From NCBI RefSeq assembly GCF_040712315.1, contig NC_134017.1, positions 28,441,273 through 28,505,272 of the forward strand: DNA of 64,000 bases, read 5' to 3'. The notes below the pieces were generated by a model. It had not been told where the DNA came from, ran no database searches, and saw only the letters and a program-made list of their open reading frames with translations. The position numbers and the translations under genes are program-made. Each line of letters opens with the position of its first letter. Within the stretch, counting starts at the first letter, position 1. This document shows, piece after piece, positions 10,685-23,249 of this stretch. The stretch comes from Castanea sativa. Lineage: Eukaryota > Streptophyta > Magnoliopsida > Fagales > Fagaceae.

Positions 10685-11521
10685 TGTAGGTGGCAATATT
10701 TTAAGCCAATCATAAAATGCTAGATCAAAATTTAGTGACAAATTCTAGATTAATATGTCATTATATTAGATAAATCAAATGTTGACATGTGTCATTTAAG
10801 ATGATAATTATCCTAATTAAATAGAGATAAATATCTCAATTCAATTGGAATGGAAATAGTTAATCATTATCTCTATTAATTTAAATAAAAAATAGAGATA
10901 ATTATCTACAAGGAGGTCAATCCCAAGTGAGACTTATCATTTGAAACCACTATAGATAGAGCGCACACCTCCTCTCATTTTATACAATTTTACTAAGACG
11001 TCAAAGCTCTAGTGAAATTTTACCTCAAGAACACATGAAGAACATTTAAAGAAGTTCTTTGAAAACAAACCCCAACGACACAAACCCCAAGTTCTTTGAA
11101 GTTCTATTGGAATCAAGCTGAAAAACCTCTATAAACTTCAATAAACCCCAAGCTCTACGGATCAAGCCTCTAAAGTCAACTTCAACCTAAAAGCCTTCAC
11201 ATTCTAAAAGCTTTCACATTCGAAGACCTGAAGAACAATAAATCCTCTAAAGTCAACTTCAACCTAAAAGCCTTCACATTCGAAGACTTGAAGAACAATA
11301 AATCTCTAACAAGCTCAAAGCTAGAGATTTGTTATGAAGACCATTCAATCTATCTTCTAATTTTCGAGTCAAGTTCAAAGAAGATAGAATCAGAGGGTAT
11401 TCTTTTGTAAAAGATTTGAAATAGAGATTGTACACATTATTCATCAATACAAATTTATATTTACAAAGTATATTTTTTTCAATTGTTTGATTTTCTGCAA
11501 TTGAGAAATTTTGTGTTTACA
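10685..11521. mobile_element. Probable solo LTR
   Basis: An 837-bp segment that begins TGTAGG and ends TTTACA. Its flanks GTGAT (10680-10684) and GTGAC (11522-11526) match at 4 of 5 positions, as expected for an aged 5-bp target duplication. Inside is a TTTTATACAA TATA-like site near 10978, then an A- and C-rich leader typical of plant LTRs, with a 77-bp internal tandem duplication (from 11167 and 11244). No coding sequence. The boundaries rest on the TG/CA ends and the imperfect duplication. Confidence 0.55.
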
Positions 11522-12091
11522 GTGACATTGACTTTATATTTATGATAGGAGTACTAAAAATTTGTATTTCAATGTTCACTTCTCCCTCACTTGTTTATTA
11601 TCCATTATGAATGGCCTCTTTGAATATAATAGCAAATAATGGTTAAAAGTTTAAACAAGTCATAGGTAGATTAGCTTCTCTTTAAAAGTTTTTTTTTTTT
11701 TTTGAGAAGAATTAAAATATTATTTTATACCAAAGATATATAAATAAGTACCGAACTATATATGTGTCTTGTTACTCTTGTAGCATAATTTTGTAAAATA
11801 CTACACTTATTCATTGTAGTAAATATATACATACTTATTCTCGATTCTATGGAAAAAGTGAATACTCATCTTCTCGGTTGCTCTTATCTTAAAGAAGAAA
11901 TTACCAAATATGCTTGTCGATTGAGCAAATTGGGGACGTCAATTTGACAGGAATAAATTCCATTAACAATGTAACCTATTTATTGTTGAGAATAGGACAA
12001 ATACTGGAAATTTTTTAAATTTTCTATTTTATAGTTTGAAAAACTGAATACCTTTTTGTTTTTTGATAAACTGCAAAAAGACTTGAAGAAT
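11522..12091. other. AT-rich spacer, nothing recognised
   Basis: Low-complexity AT-rich DNA between the solo LTR and the CACTA end. No gene or repeat was recognised. Confidence 0.5.
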
Positions 12092-12530
12092 CACTACCAA
12101 AAAAAAAAAACCAACCTATTGCGATAGGTCAAAACCACCGCTGAAGCCCAAAAAACCACTGCTAAAGGTACATTTGACCTTTAGTAATGGGTGCTATTGC
12201 AGTGATTCGTCCTGCTAGTGTTGCGGTGCCGCTATAGATCTATTGTGGTGGTAACAAAAAGCACTGCCGTAAATACACCTTTTAGCGACGGTTTTGGTTT
12301 ATTGATATGAGGTTAGAATTCGGGTCAATTGACCTTTAGCGGTGAGTAATGTGTGCCACTATAGGGCTTAATGTAAAATAGAACATATGCACCTTTTAGC
12401 AGTGGCTATGACCATTTGAAGCTTTAGCGGCAGTCTCTAAACGTTGCTATATGGCTTTATTTAAAACTTGGTTTTAGACCTTTAGTGGCGGGTTTTGCCC
12501 GCTGCTTTAGGTTAAAATTTTTTTTCCCCT
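12092..12530. repeat. CACTA terminal and subterminal repeats
   Basis: The CACTA terminus at 12092 and about ten copies in both orientations of a 9-11 bp motif around TTTAGCGG / CCGCTAAAG and variants, spread over 430 bases. These repeats are binding sites for the element's own transposase in characterised En/Spm elements. Confidence 0.75.
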
Positions 12531-14461
12531 GAGTTTTAAAACCACAGATCCATTACATATAACCTGTAATAATTTTAGCTTCACTAAGACAATACCACAA
12601 ATATAACTAGATAACACCACAAATGTCTCCAAACTAACATTATATTAACATAGAAATATATTATCAAATACATAACATTGTCTATAACCATCATCATAAA
12701 AAAAAAAAAAACAAAAAAAAGATGTGGTCCTTTGTACACAAAAAGTCCTCCAACACTTAAATTAAGCTAATACCATAATCAAAGTTTCAAAGTGTTTCAA
12801 AATATTTTTCAACACTTGCAAAAAATGTGGTTATTCAAATGTGGTTCTTTGTACGCAAAATGTCCTCAAACACCAACATGAAACTTATAAACTGCTTGGT
12901 TGATGGGATGCAGCTGATGATTTTTGGAGAGCTGGGGATTGTAAGATCAAAGGAACGTCCTACATACCAAAAAAAAAATGTAATAATTAGGACACAAAGA
13001 TATCAAATATTAAAATCCAAAATTGCTTTGCAACATCAAAAACAAGCAATACGCTCCTATTGAGCACTTCATACAAAAAAAAATCAGCCTACTTGGTCAA
13101 AACAAAATAGTGAGTCAAAAACCTTCCTGCCTTCAAGTATAAGCTAATCAAATTTTTTATCACGAATTATTTCAGAAGATGCTGACTATTTCAACTTTAA
13201 CCAACTGTCCAAAATTATCTTAAGTTAACCTTATACCCTTAGTTCAAAAAAGCATTCAAACTAAATCACAATTCATCAACCAAAAGAAAGTTGTATTCTT
13301 GTATACAAGGGTAATATACAAGTTAGCCCTCAAAATTCAAACACACAAGTATACAAGTATATAATGCCCACAAAATTCAATCACACAACAAGTGAGATAT
13401 AGAACTATTTAACAAAGAGTATCAGTATGTCAACAAGGCAACAAAAAATCCCACAAGAAGTCACCAATTAAAAATCAATACTAAGAAGCAAACATTTGAG
13501 AAATCATGAAATAATCTTGTACATTGAACGAAATCTTTAGAAGCAATTTTATAATGAAAGTTGTATAGAGAAAGATCAATCAAATACTTGAATTCTTTTA
13601 GAAAAGCTTTAATTAAAAAATTGGAGATTTGTGTGCTAATCCCACAGCAAATTGACCTGTCCCCTATCAAAAATAATGCCCATCAAACCATTTGATTTGT
13701 ATCATCAATCATTAGTGCAACTCACTCTTGATTCTTGAGTAACACGTACATGACCTCTTTGTCTCTCTATTGGGATATAATAATTGTACATCATTTTTTT
13801 GAATAAATGATGGATGTACACTTCAAATCTAAAATTGCAGGTATTTACATGGCCATAACTAAATAACTGCACATTGTATTTAATTAATCAAACTTAGTGT
13901 ACATAGCTTCCTCTCTCTCCCTCCCCCCCCCCCCCCTCAAAAAAATCTCGATAAGTCAATCTTGGTGCAAAAGCTTCATGTTTGTTTTGAATTCAAGGAG
14001 CATGTGGAGCTCGGAGCCTAGGTAAACTTAATTAAGCAGTTCAAGGTAACCCAAAAAAAAAAAGTTGGTCCAGAAAAGGAAGTTCAAGGAAAGTATATTA
14101 GCACCAAAATTCAAGCCAAAATTAAGAACCCCAAGATTCAAATTACCTTGAAGCATAGTTCTGACGACCCTGCTAACAAATCACTTCCATGACTTCTTCT
14201 TTCCAATCATAAATGACCATCATCAAATTTTATTACAAGTAACAGTGCCTAACCATCAAAAATACAATGAAGCACTGCTAAAAGAAGCATTGGAAAAACA
14301 TATATAAATATACCTCAAAGACATAGGAATGATGATAAGACAAAGTTTAAACATATTTGAACACTTCTAGTAGTGTTATAGTACTAACTACCATATTTAA
14401 ATCTGGAAAAAAGAAAAAAGAAAAAAAGAAGACATTACATTCTACATGTCATTTATCATAC
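12531..14461. other. CACTA interior without recognised gene
   Basis: AT-rich interior between the subterminal repeats and the last transposase exon. It includes a diverged tandem pair (near 12722 and 12839, sharing ATGTGGT-CTTTGTAC) and a C-run at 13923-13936. No coding sequence I can support. Confidence 0.45.
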
Positions 14462-17400
14462 CTGACTACATTGTGAAGTTATTTGTTGCATTTGTTGAAT
14501 TATGCGAGTCATTCTTTGCTCCATCTCTTCGAATTGGCTAAGTATTTCCTTCATTTCTTTAAAAGATGACAGTTTCTCCTCAATATTAGCCAAGGAAGCC
14601 TTCAGTCGTGCAACTTCATCATCCCTTGCTTAACTTGATCGTATTTGAATGTTTGTGAGAGCCCTCTTGCTACTTCGGCCACTTGGGTTTGGACCAAATC
14701 ATTCACCATAAATACGACCTTTGTGCTCCTTACCCATCACTTTGGTAAAGACATCATCCAGTGACCATGCAATACTACCACTTGTGTCAGATGATTGCAA
14801 TTGATTCGAAGGGCCAGCCAACAATTCCTTCATTTTATCTTGATATTTGGGTTTGAACAAAACAAAACAATTAGAAATTAGCAACATCATTTGATTCAAG
14901 ACAACAAAAATTCCGAGAAAAAATATACCCAAACTGAAGTGACTGAATCACGGAGGTCTTATGGCATATTAAGGTTGCATAATATTTCTCAATTATTTTA
15001 AAATTTAGCACATTTACACCAAGGAACAAGTGAATAACATATTTGACACACCTACAACAAAATCAATACCCATTGATTATAAAAGCAAATGCAATCTACA
15101 ACTCTTGTAAATAAGATTTCCTAGCAGCAGCAGTAGGGCAACACTTAGCCTCTCCTAATTTCCTTGTTATCTCCACACCAAATACTGGACACTTAGCCAA
15201 TTATGAAAATTACATGTGAAAGATTATTACTACTAATTTTAAGCATTTATCTAAAGTGACTAGCATGTGATTTATTTAATGGATTCTTAGATTTTACAAG
15301 AGGCCTCAACCCACTTAGCAAAATTTAAACTTAAGGTCCATGAAAGAAACCCAAATAGACTTAATCTCAATTTCGAATCTACATTCCTTTAAATCTCCAT
15401 TTAAATTTCAAGGATTTAGGCCACACATACAAGAGTAAAAGAAAATGTGAACTTAAATTTCATAGTTTGATATAAACCCAAATAGACTTAATCTCAACTT
15501 CTAGTTTGAATTTCATATTGATATAACATGTTATTATGTCATATAATCCAGTATTGTTCCCCCCAACCCTCCCTCCCAATTGGATTAGATGAGCAATGGA
15601 ATTTAGTTCAAGAAATAATTAAACTCTTTCAACGAATCCAAGTCTAGGCTAATGGTAGTTTGAATTTCATATTAATATAAGGGAAACTGGATTACTCACC
15701 ATTTTCCCTTACACTACAGGATTAACTGCAGATCCATCTTTACGAGTATGCAGTATTGAACATAATGTTGCATGCTCTACAAGACGTTCATCTGTTTTTG
15801 CCTGCAAAATGAATAGCATATTTATGTAGTGATGAATCTTGGTTCCACATAAACTTAAGATAAGTCAAAATCATTTAAAAATTACTCATAATACATATTA
15901 GCTTCTTTGCAGTGCACGACATAGCTACAAGAACCAACAGTATGTAAGTCATCCTATTTAGAACAATTGTCCCTATTCTTCTCTTACTTTATCTACATTC
16001 AATTAGAGTAACATGTTGATGAAGATTAGGTTATTTGTTAAGAAATTGAGTCACAATTTATTTATTATAACATGGATCATCATCTACTTTGTTTTAAACT
16101 TCATTTAATTGGGTCAATTTTTTGCTTTGTTTGGTTTGGGATAAAATCTAAGTACATCTTGTATCTTAATCTTTAAGTTTTTAAATTAAATTCAACTATG
16201 TATTTGCATCCACCAATCAATCACAAAATTGAATTGATATGTTCTTAAATCAATAAATAAAAGAAGATAAAACCTTGTTCCTAAATTCTGGTATCTTCTT
16301 GAAGGTAGTAGTGCATTGTCAAACACTAGAACAAGTGCTGGGGGATTTAGCATGGGTCAGGGTGTTCAGGAGGTTGAGCCTGTGTTTTTAGGTGCACATG
16401 AAGAGCTCTGCTTGTGCTCATCAAGGATGCTCTTTCCTCTGTGGGAACTTCCGGTCATGGTTGTAAAAGGTGGTTTAGGTTTAACTGATGCTTTTTCTAA
16501 AAATGGGGTAGTTGTATGTAAACTTTCTGTCGGGGCTATGCAAGTCCTAGAGAGCAAGATTCGCTGTTTAGAGAAGTTTCTAAGGTCTAGAAGGAACCAA
16601 AGGCGGGGGCTTTATGGCTTTATTATCAATTTCTAAACATGAATAGGATTAGATATAAATTAATCTTGATGCATAATTTGGTCTATAATAAATGTATAGA
16701 AAAACAAAAACACAAAAAAGCAAAAGAACTTGTAACAAAAACGACCATAGATCATTATCATTAATCTTGGTATACCATAGGTAATGTATAGTCAATGATT
16801 TTTGGAATAACCAAATGTACACAATATATCAAAGACACTGCAAACAATAATTAGGGACAAACACAACACAAAGGCCTTGCAGGCCCTGAGTAAGTCTCTT
16901 CTTTAACCACAATGGCAAAAAACAAAAAGGCCCAAGCCTACTCGATGGGCCCCCTGTAGGAAGGAGTGGTATGTTGGGTCCCACAATTTACTTTGTCTCT
17001 TTCAATGAATTACATTCACTCTCTCACAGTCACACAGAGACAGTTTCACTTATATTGTATGTGTAGTCATTGTAAATTATTTTTTAAAAAAAGGTAGTAG
17101 TTTGGTTTTGCATGTTGCTCAATTTGCTTAATTACCAAAACACTTTCTTTCCCCATATGCCATATCTTCCCATTTGCATTATTAGTAAAAGTGTCTATCA
17201 TGAACAAGTGGTGGCAATGACAATGGCAATGGCAATGAATCAGTTTTCTATTGCATGTGTGCTGTAAAAAATTTTTAAAAAATAAATTAAAGGCTAAATT
17301 ACAAACATACCACTGCATCATCAGTATACCAATGCTCAACAAGAACATCCCAATCTTCTGGCATGCATCCCTTGGGTCAGTTGTTCTTCACCCGTGCTTT

Positions 17401-18842
17401 GTTTCTTGGATGCGGTATGTAACGAGTGGTTTTCAGCCTACACTCGTGATCCTTCGAAGCCTTCCCAATTTTCTATAAGGTAAATTTCTTCAAAGCCATA
17501 TATGCAGTAGGATTAGTAGGGACGGCATATTTTCGCTACAATCAAATAATTGAGTTAGTAAATTACAAATTTTTCATGCTTAAATACTTATGTATAACCT
17601 AGTACAAAATGTCATAATTACAAGTATTATAAATTGTTTAATACCTCTACAACACGCCAACACTCTTTTTTAAGTTCTTCGGACATGTCCTTCCAATTTA
17701 GATATCTAATCGGGCACATGTTAGGTTTTGGCGCAATCGTACCCAAGAAATCGATGAAAGCCCTCTCCCTTTCATCAATTGGCTGATGCATACTATTTAG
17801 TGGCAACTCAATTACTTGGTCATGGGGAATATCCCAAACATCCAAGTACTTGCTCGGGCAAGTGGCATGTACAGGTGGCTGCACATCTAAAATTTAAAAG
17901 AGACAATAGCGTTAATTTAAAGGAGCATATTACTCTAAAAGACTGTATAAATCCCTGAACCAGAATTCTATACTTTTTAAGTGAACAACCAAATTCACAC
18001 ACTACTTTTCATGTTAAATGCCATTTTAAAACCCCTTTTTTATAAGTAATTTAAAACCATATTTTGTATAGCAAATTTGAAAAGGAAACAAAGAACAAGG
18101 CTTGTGGGGTGAGTGTGCAGAGCATATTAGAGGCAAACATGTTGTCACAAGAAAGCATTATCTATCCATTTACACCTATTCTGGTTCCTCTACAAAGCAA
18201 AACTTGCATTACAAATCCAAGTAGTTTCTTTCAAGCATGCACACAGAATCTAGCAATTTTAAACTCATTGGACTCAAGACATAGAATCCCAAAATTGTCT
18301 TGGAGATAGGCTTTTAATCAAAATCAAATTAGGCTATCTGCAAATTCTCCCTAGACAACCAGAATCACACGCACACATTTACTTTTTAAATTTTCTAGAT
18401 ATGATCAATGAAGGTCTAATTTAGATTAGTCTGTCAACTAAAGTACTAATGAAAGAATTACACAGATTTCATATAATTTGATCAATTTTTTATTCTTTAA
18501 TTCAGGTATTGGCATGGTATTCTTGTGTCTATTTCTTTTGGCTACAAGTTATATCAATTCCTAAAGAAAAGAAAACATAGAATTCAAAAGAACGCAATAC
18601 ATAAACTTAACAAAAATAGGATGAAATGAAAGTAAGGGAAATATGTCCAAATGGTTTTCTAGTACTTCCTAAAAGAATTTTTAAGTTACCAAACTAATAT
18701 CAAAATGTTCATGTAAGATCATACCTTGCGTAGAAGCTTTGTGCATTTCTTGGTTCGTTTCTTGATCCGCATGTTGTGTAGAAGCTCCTTCCAAGGTTAC
18801 GCTCTTGGAACGCTTGTGTTAATTTTCTTTTCGCCTTGCCAT
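14462..18842 (-). pseudogene. En/Spm-family plant transposase, decayed multi-exon gene
   Basis: Exons can be placed by reading frame and GT-AG sites. Exon 1 is 18842-18725 (Met-Ala-Arg-Arg-Lys start, Ser/Thr/Gln-rich). Exon 2 is 17886-17645 (contains an Ile-Arg-Tyr-Leu-Asn-Trp-Lys-Asp-Met segment). Exon 3 is 17535-17311 (Lys-Tyr-Ala-Val-Pro-Thr start, ends Tyr-Thr-Asp-Asp-Ala-Val). A later exon at 15801-15700 holds His-Thr-Arg-Lys-Asp-Gly. The last, about 14839-14462, is Gln/Met-rich coiled coil after a Gly-Pro-Asn-Pro-Ser-Gly motif. Splice phases join exons 1-2-3 correctly. This is the accessory-type plant transposase family of CACTA elements that binds subterminal repeats. In-frame stops occur in exon 1 (codon 8), exon 3 and the 15.7-kb exon, and there is a frameshift or stop near 14700, so it is dead. 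One exon between 17310 and 15802 was not found. Confidence 0.75.
16271..16636 (+). other. Unidentified 121-codon open frame inside a transposase intron
   Basis: A frame open from the stop at 16268 to 16636 without an ATG near its start, on the strand opposite the transposase. Composition is clearly less AT-rich than the flanks, with a Gly/Ser-rich start, a Leu/Val-rich centre and a basic C-terminal segment (Arg-Ser-Arg-Arg-Asn-Gln-Arg-Arg). I do not recognise the family. Its position inside a CACTA interior and lack of a start fit a captured host gene fragment or an older retroelement piece. Confidence 0.35.
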
Positions 18843-20413
18843 TTCAATTGTCAAAGTCTCAAATAAAAACAAGTATATAAGCACAACGACAAGTAAAAAA
18901 CAAGTTGATATCAAGTAAAAAGTGTAGCTAAGCTTGCACATTTTCACTTCACCTAGGTAAGCCAATGCAACTCAAAAGACCAAAAGATTCCACATGACCC
19001 AAAGATGCAACAAATGAACACTATACAAATTAAGAATCTGCCAAGCACAAGAAAGATTATCATCTACTTCTAGACTATAGTGTGGACAATGGCTCGTGGT
19101 ACAATGTTGAAGCACTCATCAAAAAATCAAACAAGACAGTTACTTCTCAAAAGGAAAAGGGAAAACGTACAAGAATGCAACCACTACTGAATTTTGGTAT
19201 TGCTTTATACAAGCTAACCAATGCATTGTATAATCATTTACTATTACAACTCATGCATAATCAAAATCATTTTTAGCATCCCATAAAAAAAAAATCATTT
19301 TTAGCCAAATAACATTGATAGAACATAGGCAAACATAAATAAGAGTATTACATTATGTGATACAAATATCATGATTTTCTTCTAATCTTACAAAAAGGTT
19401 GTTTACTCAATAGACCTAGAAAAATTCGAGGGTGAGTTACAAGCACTTGTTGATGTAGGTTCTATGTAGCACTAATTTGCTTTACTAGTGAGAAAGTTTG
19501 CCTCTGCATTTGAAATGAACACTAAATTAAGTACAATCTTCTTAAGCAAACATATTTGGTTCGACCTGTGTGGTTTGGTTTTGTATTATCAATCCTAGTA
19601 GATAACTTGATTCCTAAACTCATTAAAGCTTGGGTCTTTACCTGGTTGACTAGCAATTTGTTGAAAGATGTGCTTTGGATGAGTTTTCTATAATCTTTAT
19701 AACTACTATCTGGTCCTTATGAAAATTTTGATATAAGGCAGCCATCAAAGGTGAAAAGGTGATGTAGTTTCATCAACTAATGTCTATGTATTTCATTAAT
19801 AAGTCATCTATATGCAGGCAGGGGAGCAGTACTACGCCAACATAGGCTAGAGCTCCAAAACAAAACAAAACATTTGTTATTAACATCACAATCAAGAGTG
19901 AGTTTAATAAAACTCTTCTTGCATCACCCAACATAAGGACAATTGTAAATACTAAATACTGCAAGTACAAGGTTAACAACACACTAGTAGAGTCAGAAAA
20001 GGACTTAGAAACCATTAGCAAAGAGTGGTATTCTTGAAATCAAGAGGTGTTCTTGTATTATTGTAATAATAAGATTTTTTTTTTCTTTTTAATTTTTAGG
20101 TTCTGCAATCTAATAAAACCTCACCAAATTCCAGTGGCATATAGTTCATATGTATGTGCATGTGAGTGTACAATAACATAATCTAATTAAAACAAGTTTA
20201 AGACTATATGAAAGTTGGAATAAGTGGGTTTTGAAATACCTGTTAAAGAGAAGAGCTGAATAGTAGTGTGGGTAGCAAGGAGCTTCAACACAAACAAAAA
20301 AAAAAAAAAAAAGATTAACAATCAGTTAGGGGGATACCCATAAACTGATAAAGGACAAATAAGGGCTAAACATAAAATTGGGTTCTCTAACTCTCTTAGA
20401 CAGAGTAAAATTG
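18843..20413. other. Spacer upstream of the transposase, no gene supported
   Basis: AT-rich. A short stretch at 19395-19480 reads with a Leu-Val-Asp-Val-Gly-Ser motif that faintly resembles a retroelement protease site, but stops follow at once. Poly-A and poly-T runs occur at 20069 and 20292. No CACTA terminus was found. Confidence 0.4.
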
Positions 20414-20637
20414 CAGAAAATCTTGTTTCACGATTTTCGATCGGTCGAACATGAATCGAATAGCGATCAAGACATACAGAAACTCCATGATTTTTTCTTT
20501 ACCATTTTCGATCGAGCCAAAGCTTCGACCGATCGAAAATACTAATTTTTGAATTTTCACTTAGAAAATTCTAGAATTTGAATTTTCGCTTTATGAAACC
20601 ATACTCTCCAAACTCAAACATTATTACTACAACCTAT
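20414..20637. repeat. Direct repeat, copy 1 (LTR-like fragment)
   Basis: 224 bp, about nine-tenths identical by eye to 22663-22890, same orientation. Contains GATCGGTCGAA and CGACCGATCGAAA blocks. It looks like a truncated copy of the LTR-type sequence seen more fully around 22.3-22.9 kb. Confidence 0.7.
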
Positions 20638-21285
20638 GCCAAAAAACCATAGGAAGATTAGAACAAATTTCTACCTCAATATGTTGTCTAAACAATTTCA
20701 TTTTATGATTTAATATGGGGTCTATCAATTGATCAACAATTCTTTCATATATTATTTCTAACTTTAATGATTCCAAATGTCTATTTTTCCTGTCAATTCT
20801 TCCTCTATCAATTTCCTTTATTATAGAAGTATTAGTGAGTGAATAAATTTCTTTCAGGATAGGCGGTAAAATGAATTTAAAAAGTATGTCTTTTCCTAGC
20901 ACATCAGTTTTAATCCCTTCTTCTGTTGTTAAAAAGGGGTAAAGTAAAGCCATAAAGGGATTGCCAAAAATTATTTTTCTCTAATGTACTCAATATCAAA
21001 GTATAAAACATTTAAAATAGCTTGCCATCTAGCAAAACTTTGTTTAGAGACAAGATTTTGAATATCTTTTTGTAAAACTTCTTTAGCACTTTTACAAATC
21101 AACTCTAATTAAAAACTTTTGATTAAAAAGATCATTTTGGAATTTTTAAACGCATAATATAATAGATAAAATTTCTTTTTTAATAGTGTTGTAATTCTAC
21201 TAGGTAGCTGACCAAGAGTCAGAATGGAATCTAACAATTTGTTCTTTAGCATCACCTTTTGCTAAAGAACAAATTGAGTACATTT
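20627..21285 (-). pseudogene. Endogenous pararetrovirus (caulimovirus-like) relic, RNase H part and adjoining block
   Basis: Read on the minus strand, about 21280-21000 gives a broken RNase H-like segment in the style of plant pararetroviral polymerases: a Phe-His-Ser start, a Thr-Ile-Lys-Lys-Glu-Ile-Leu-Ser helix and a Phe-Ala-Arg-Trp-Gln-Ala helix. Several stops and at least one frameshift interrupt it. A 108-codon open frame (20953-20627) of acidic and basic helical character follows; its role is not clear to me. No neighbouring reverse transcriptase remains. This is an old, non-functional fragment in the host genome. A caulimovirid origin is an inference from motif style, and an LTR-element origin is the alternative. 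Confidence 0.45.
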
Positions 21286-22270
21286 TGTCTTGACATAGAT
21301 AGACAGATGACATGCCAAACAAGACAACATACTCCCCCAGACAAACAAATGTAACAGATCACTATTCATCTACGACAGATCACTATTCACTATCAGACGT
21401 GAATAGCTTCCAGACAAATCCAGACAGATGTTCATAAGTCACTACTGTTTACAAGCATGCGTGAAAAGAGATCTGATAGAACCCCAGACAAACTACTAAT
21501 CATCAATAGCAATTTCTATAATATTCTACAAGTTTCCACTGACAGATTAACTTGAGTTAGCTTTACTTACTCAGGTTACTTTGGAAGACTTACCATGGTT
21601 CACTTCATTTATAAAAGAAACGGACTCAGAAGACAGGGAACAAGTTTTTGTAGAAAAAGATGCTATATCACTGTCAGATATGAGAGATAGGGGAAAATAT
21701 AGAGATGTATGTCATGTCATGCTTGGGGTTGTTTTTGGGAAAGCTGGATTCTTTTATTAAAGCTGAACATGGATTGAAGTGAAAGTGTTTTGATTATGGA
21801 GTCATCTATATGGCTACAGAATTCCCTATATGCTATGCCTTTTTAGGAAATATATATGTCATTACAGTTGGACTTCCAAAAAAAAGTAATGCACCAAATA
21901 ATGCATATAGATAGTCCACTGGTTATGAAAAGAGGATGCACCAAATATCGATTTCGTGACTATGGGTTGTGTGTGTCATTTGTCAACTGAGGGAGTGGGG
22001 GGGGGGGTATTTTCCGTCCTCTTAAAAAATGATTTTCACTTGTACAAATTATTGCCTGTCTATATATTTTTTAAAGTAAAATGGTTTAGTTTAGTTATAT
22101 ACCACATTGGCATTTCGTTAAGCCACATAGGACATAAACTAACATATCTAAATGAAAAGATGAAAAATAGTACGTTTTGCAAAGTTTATGGACCAAAAAA
22201 GAACTTTTGAAAGTTTAGAGATGACAAACAACCTTTTATGAAAGTTTAGAACCAAATATATTTTGAGAGA
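21286..22270. other. Non-coding segment, possibly relic leader sequence
   Basis: Contains repeated CAGATCACTATTCA-type blocks (21357-21392) and a TATAAAAG site near 21612, which could be remains of a viral or LTR intergenic region. A G-run lies at 21997-22006. No gene seen. Confidence 0.35.
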
Positions 22271-22279
22271 GAGAGAGGC

Positions 22280-22890
22280 GTTGGGGATATTACACAAAGT
22301 AATAATGAAAGAATAAGGTTAACACAAAAGACAAACAGAAAATAGATAACTTGGAGGCACTATATCGTTTTCCTTAGACAATATTTGCCCCCCACACCAT
22401 TGTTGCTAAAGGGTTATTGCAAATTTATTCCTATGATACAACCAAGATGTTGGATTTTACAGATAGCAATTCTTGAGAATAACCACAGGATTTCTTGTGT
22501 TTCTCTCTAACTTAGTATTTTTTTTCAAGTGAACATAAGCCTCTATTTATACCCATAGGGTTATGTTTCATCAAAAGGCACATATGGAGAGTTAAAATGT
22601 TTCATAAGTTAACAAGGCTTGAAACCTCTTCAACCTTTCTAAACAGTCACCAGAAAGTTCTACAGAAAATCTTGTTTCACTATTTTTGATCGGTCGAATA
22701 GGAATCGAACAACGATCGAAGCATACAGAAACTCCATGATTTTTTCTTTACCATTTTTGATTGATCGAACCAAAGCTTCGACCAATTGAAAATATTAATT
22801 TTTGAATTTTCACTTAGAAAATTCCAGAATTTTAATTTTCACTTTATGAAACCATACTCTCCAAACTCAAACATTATTATTACAACCTAT
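22280..22890 (-). repeat. LTR-like sequence including direct repeat copy 2
   Basis: The part 22663-22890 repeats 20414-20637. Toward lower coordinates it continues into a minus-strand TATAAATA box (near 22541) with a following leader. It ends near a CCCCAACG segment at 22278-22285 (minus strand), resembling the usual CCCCAACA end of plant LTRs. No target duplication could be fixed, so boundaries are approximate. Confidence 0.45.
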
Positions 22891-22986
22891 CCTTGTATAT
22901 ACCTATATATACAACAAGAGAGGGATATCAAGATCGAGAAAGAGGAAGTGTTTTTTGGCAGCTTTAGGCCAATACTTAGTGGTTGG

Positions 22987-22988
<2 letters not shown>

Positions 22989-23030
<42 letters not shown>
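22989..23030. repeat. (CT)n microsatellite
   Basis: About 20 CT dinucleotides without interruption. The Arg-Glu frame it creates on the other strand is not a gene. Confidence 0.95.
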
Positions 23031-23035
<5 letters not shown>

Positions 23036-23191
23036 CTATAAAAATTGAATAAAGTAAAAAAGGAAACAAAAAATATTAAAGGTATGCAACCTGATTGAGC
23101 GCTTTACATTCACTCCTTTAGCAATCTCACTTATAAACCATTTCTGTCGTCCAAAAACTAATTTCTTCACCATATTCCACTTTGGGACACT

Positions 23192-23209
23192 ATTCTCTCT
23201 CCCCCCTCA

Positions 23210-23249
<40 letters not shown>
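23192..23249. repeat. Compound (CT)n-(AC)n microsatellite
   Basis: Short CT-rich stretches followed by about 12 AC repeats (23225-23249). Confidence 0.9.

Larger units (their letters stand above)
12092..18842 (-). mobile_element. CACTA (En/Spm) DNA transposon, one end visible
   Basis: Starts with CACTACC followed by a poly-A run, then a subterminal zone full of short TTAGCGGTG / ACCGCTAAAG repeats. This is the hallmark of plant CACTA elements. The decayed transposase gene points toward this end, so it is the 3' end. I found no matching TAGTG end with mirrored subterminal repeats up to 24 kb; the listed right limit is only the transposase start. The other end is deleted, diverged or displaced. 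Confidence 0.7.

Noticed and set aside
19395..19480. Leu-Val-Asp-Val-Gly-Ser motif as a protease relic
   Set aside because: Only one short motif with stops on either side; chance cannot be excluded.
22887..23069. Arg-Glu repeat protein on the minus strand
   Set aside because: It is the translation of the (CT)n microsatellite.
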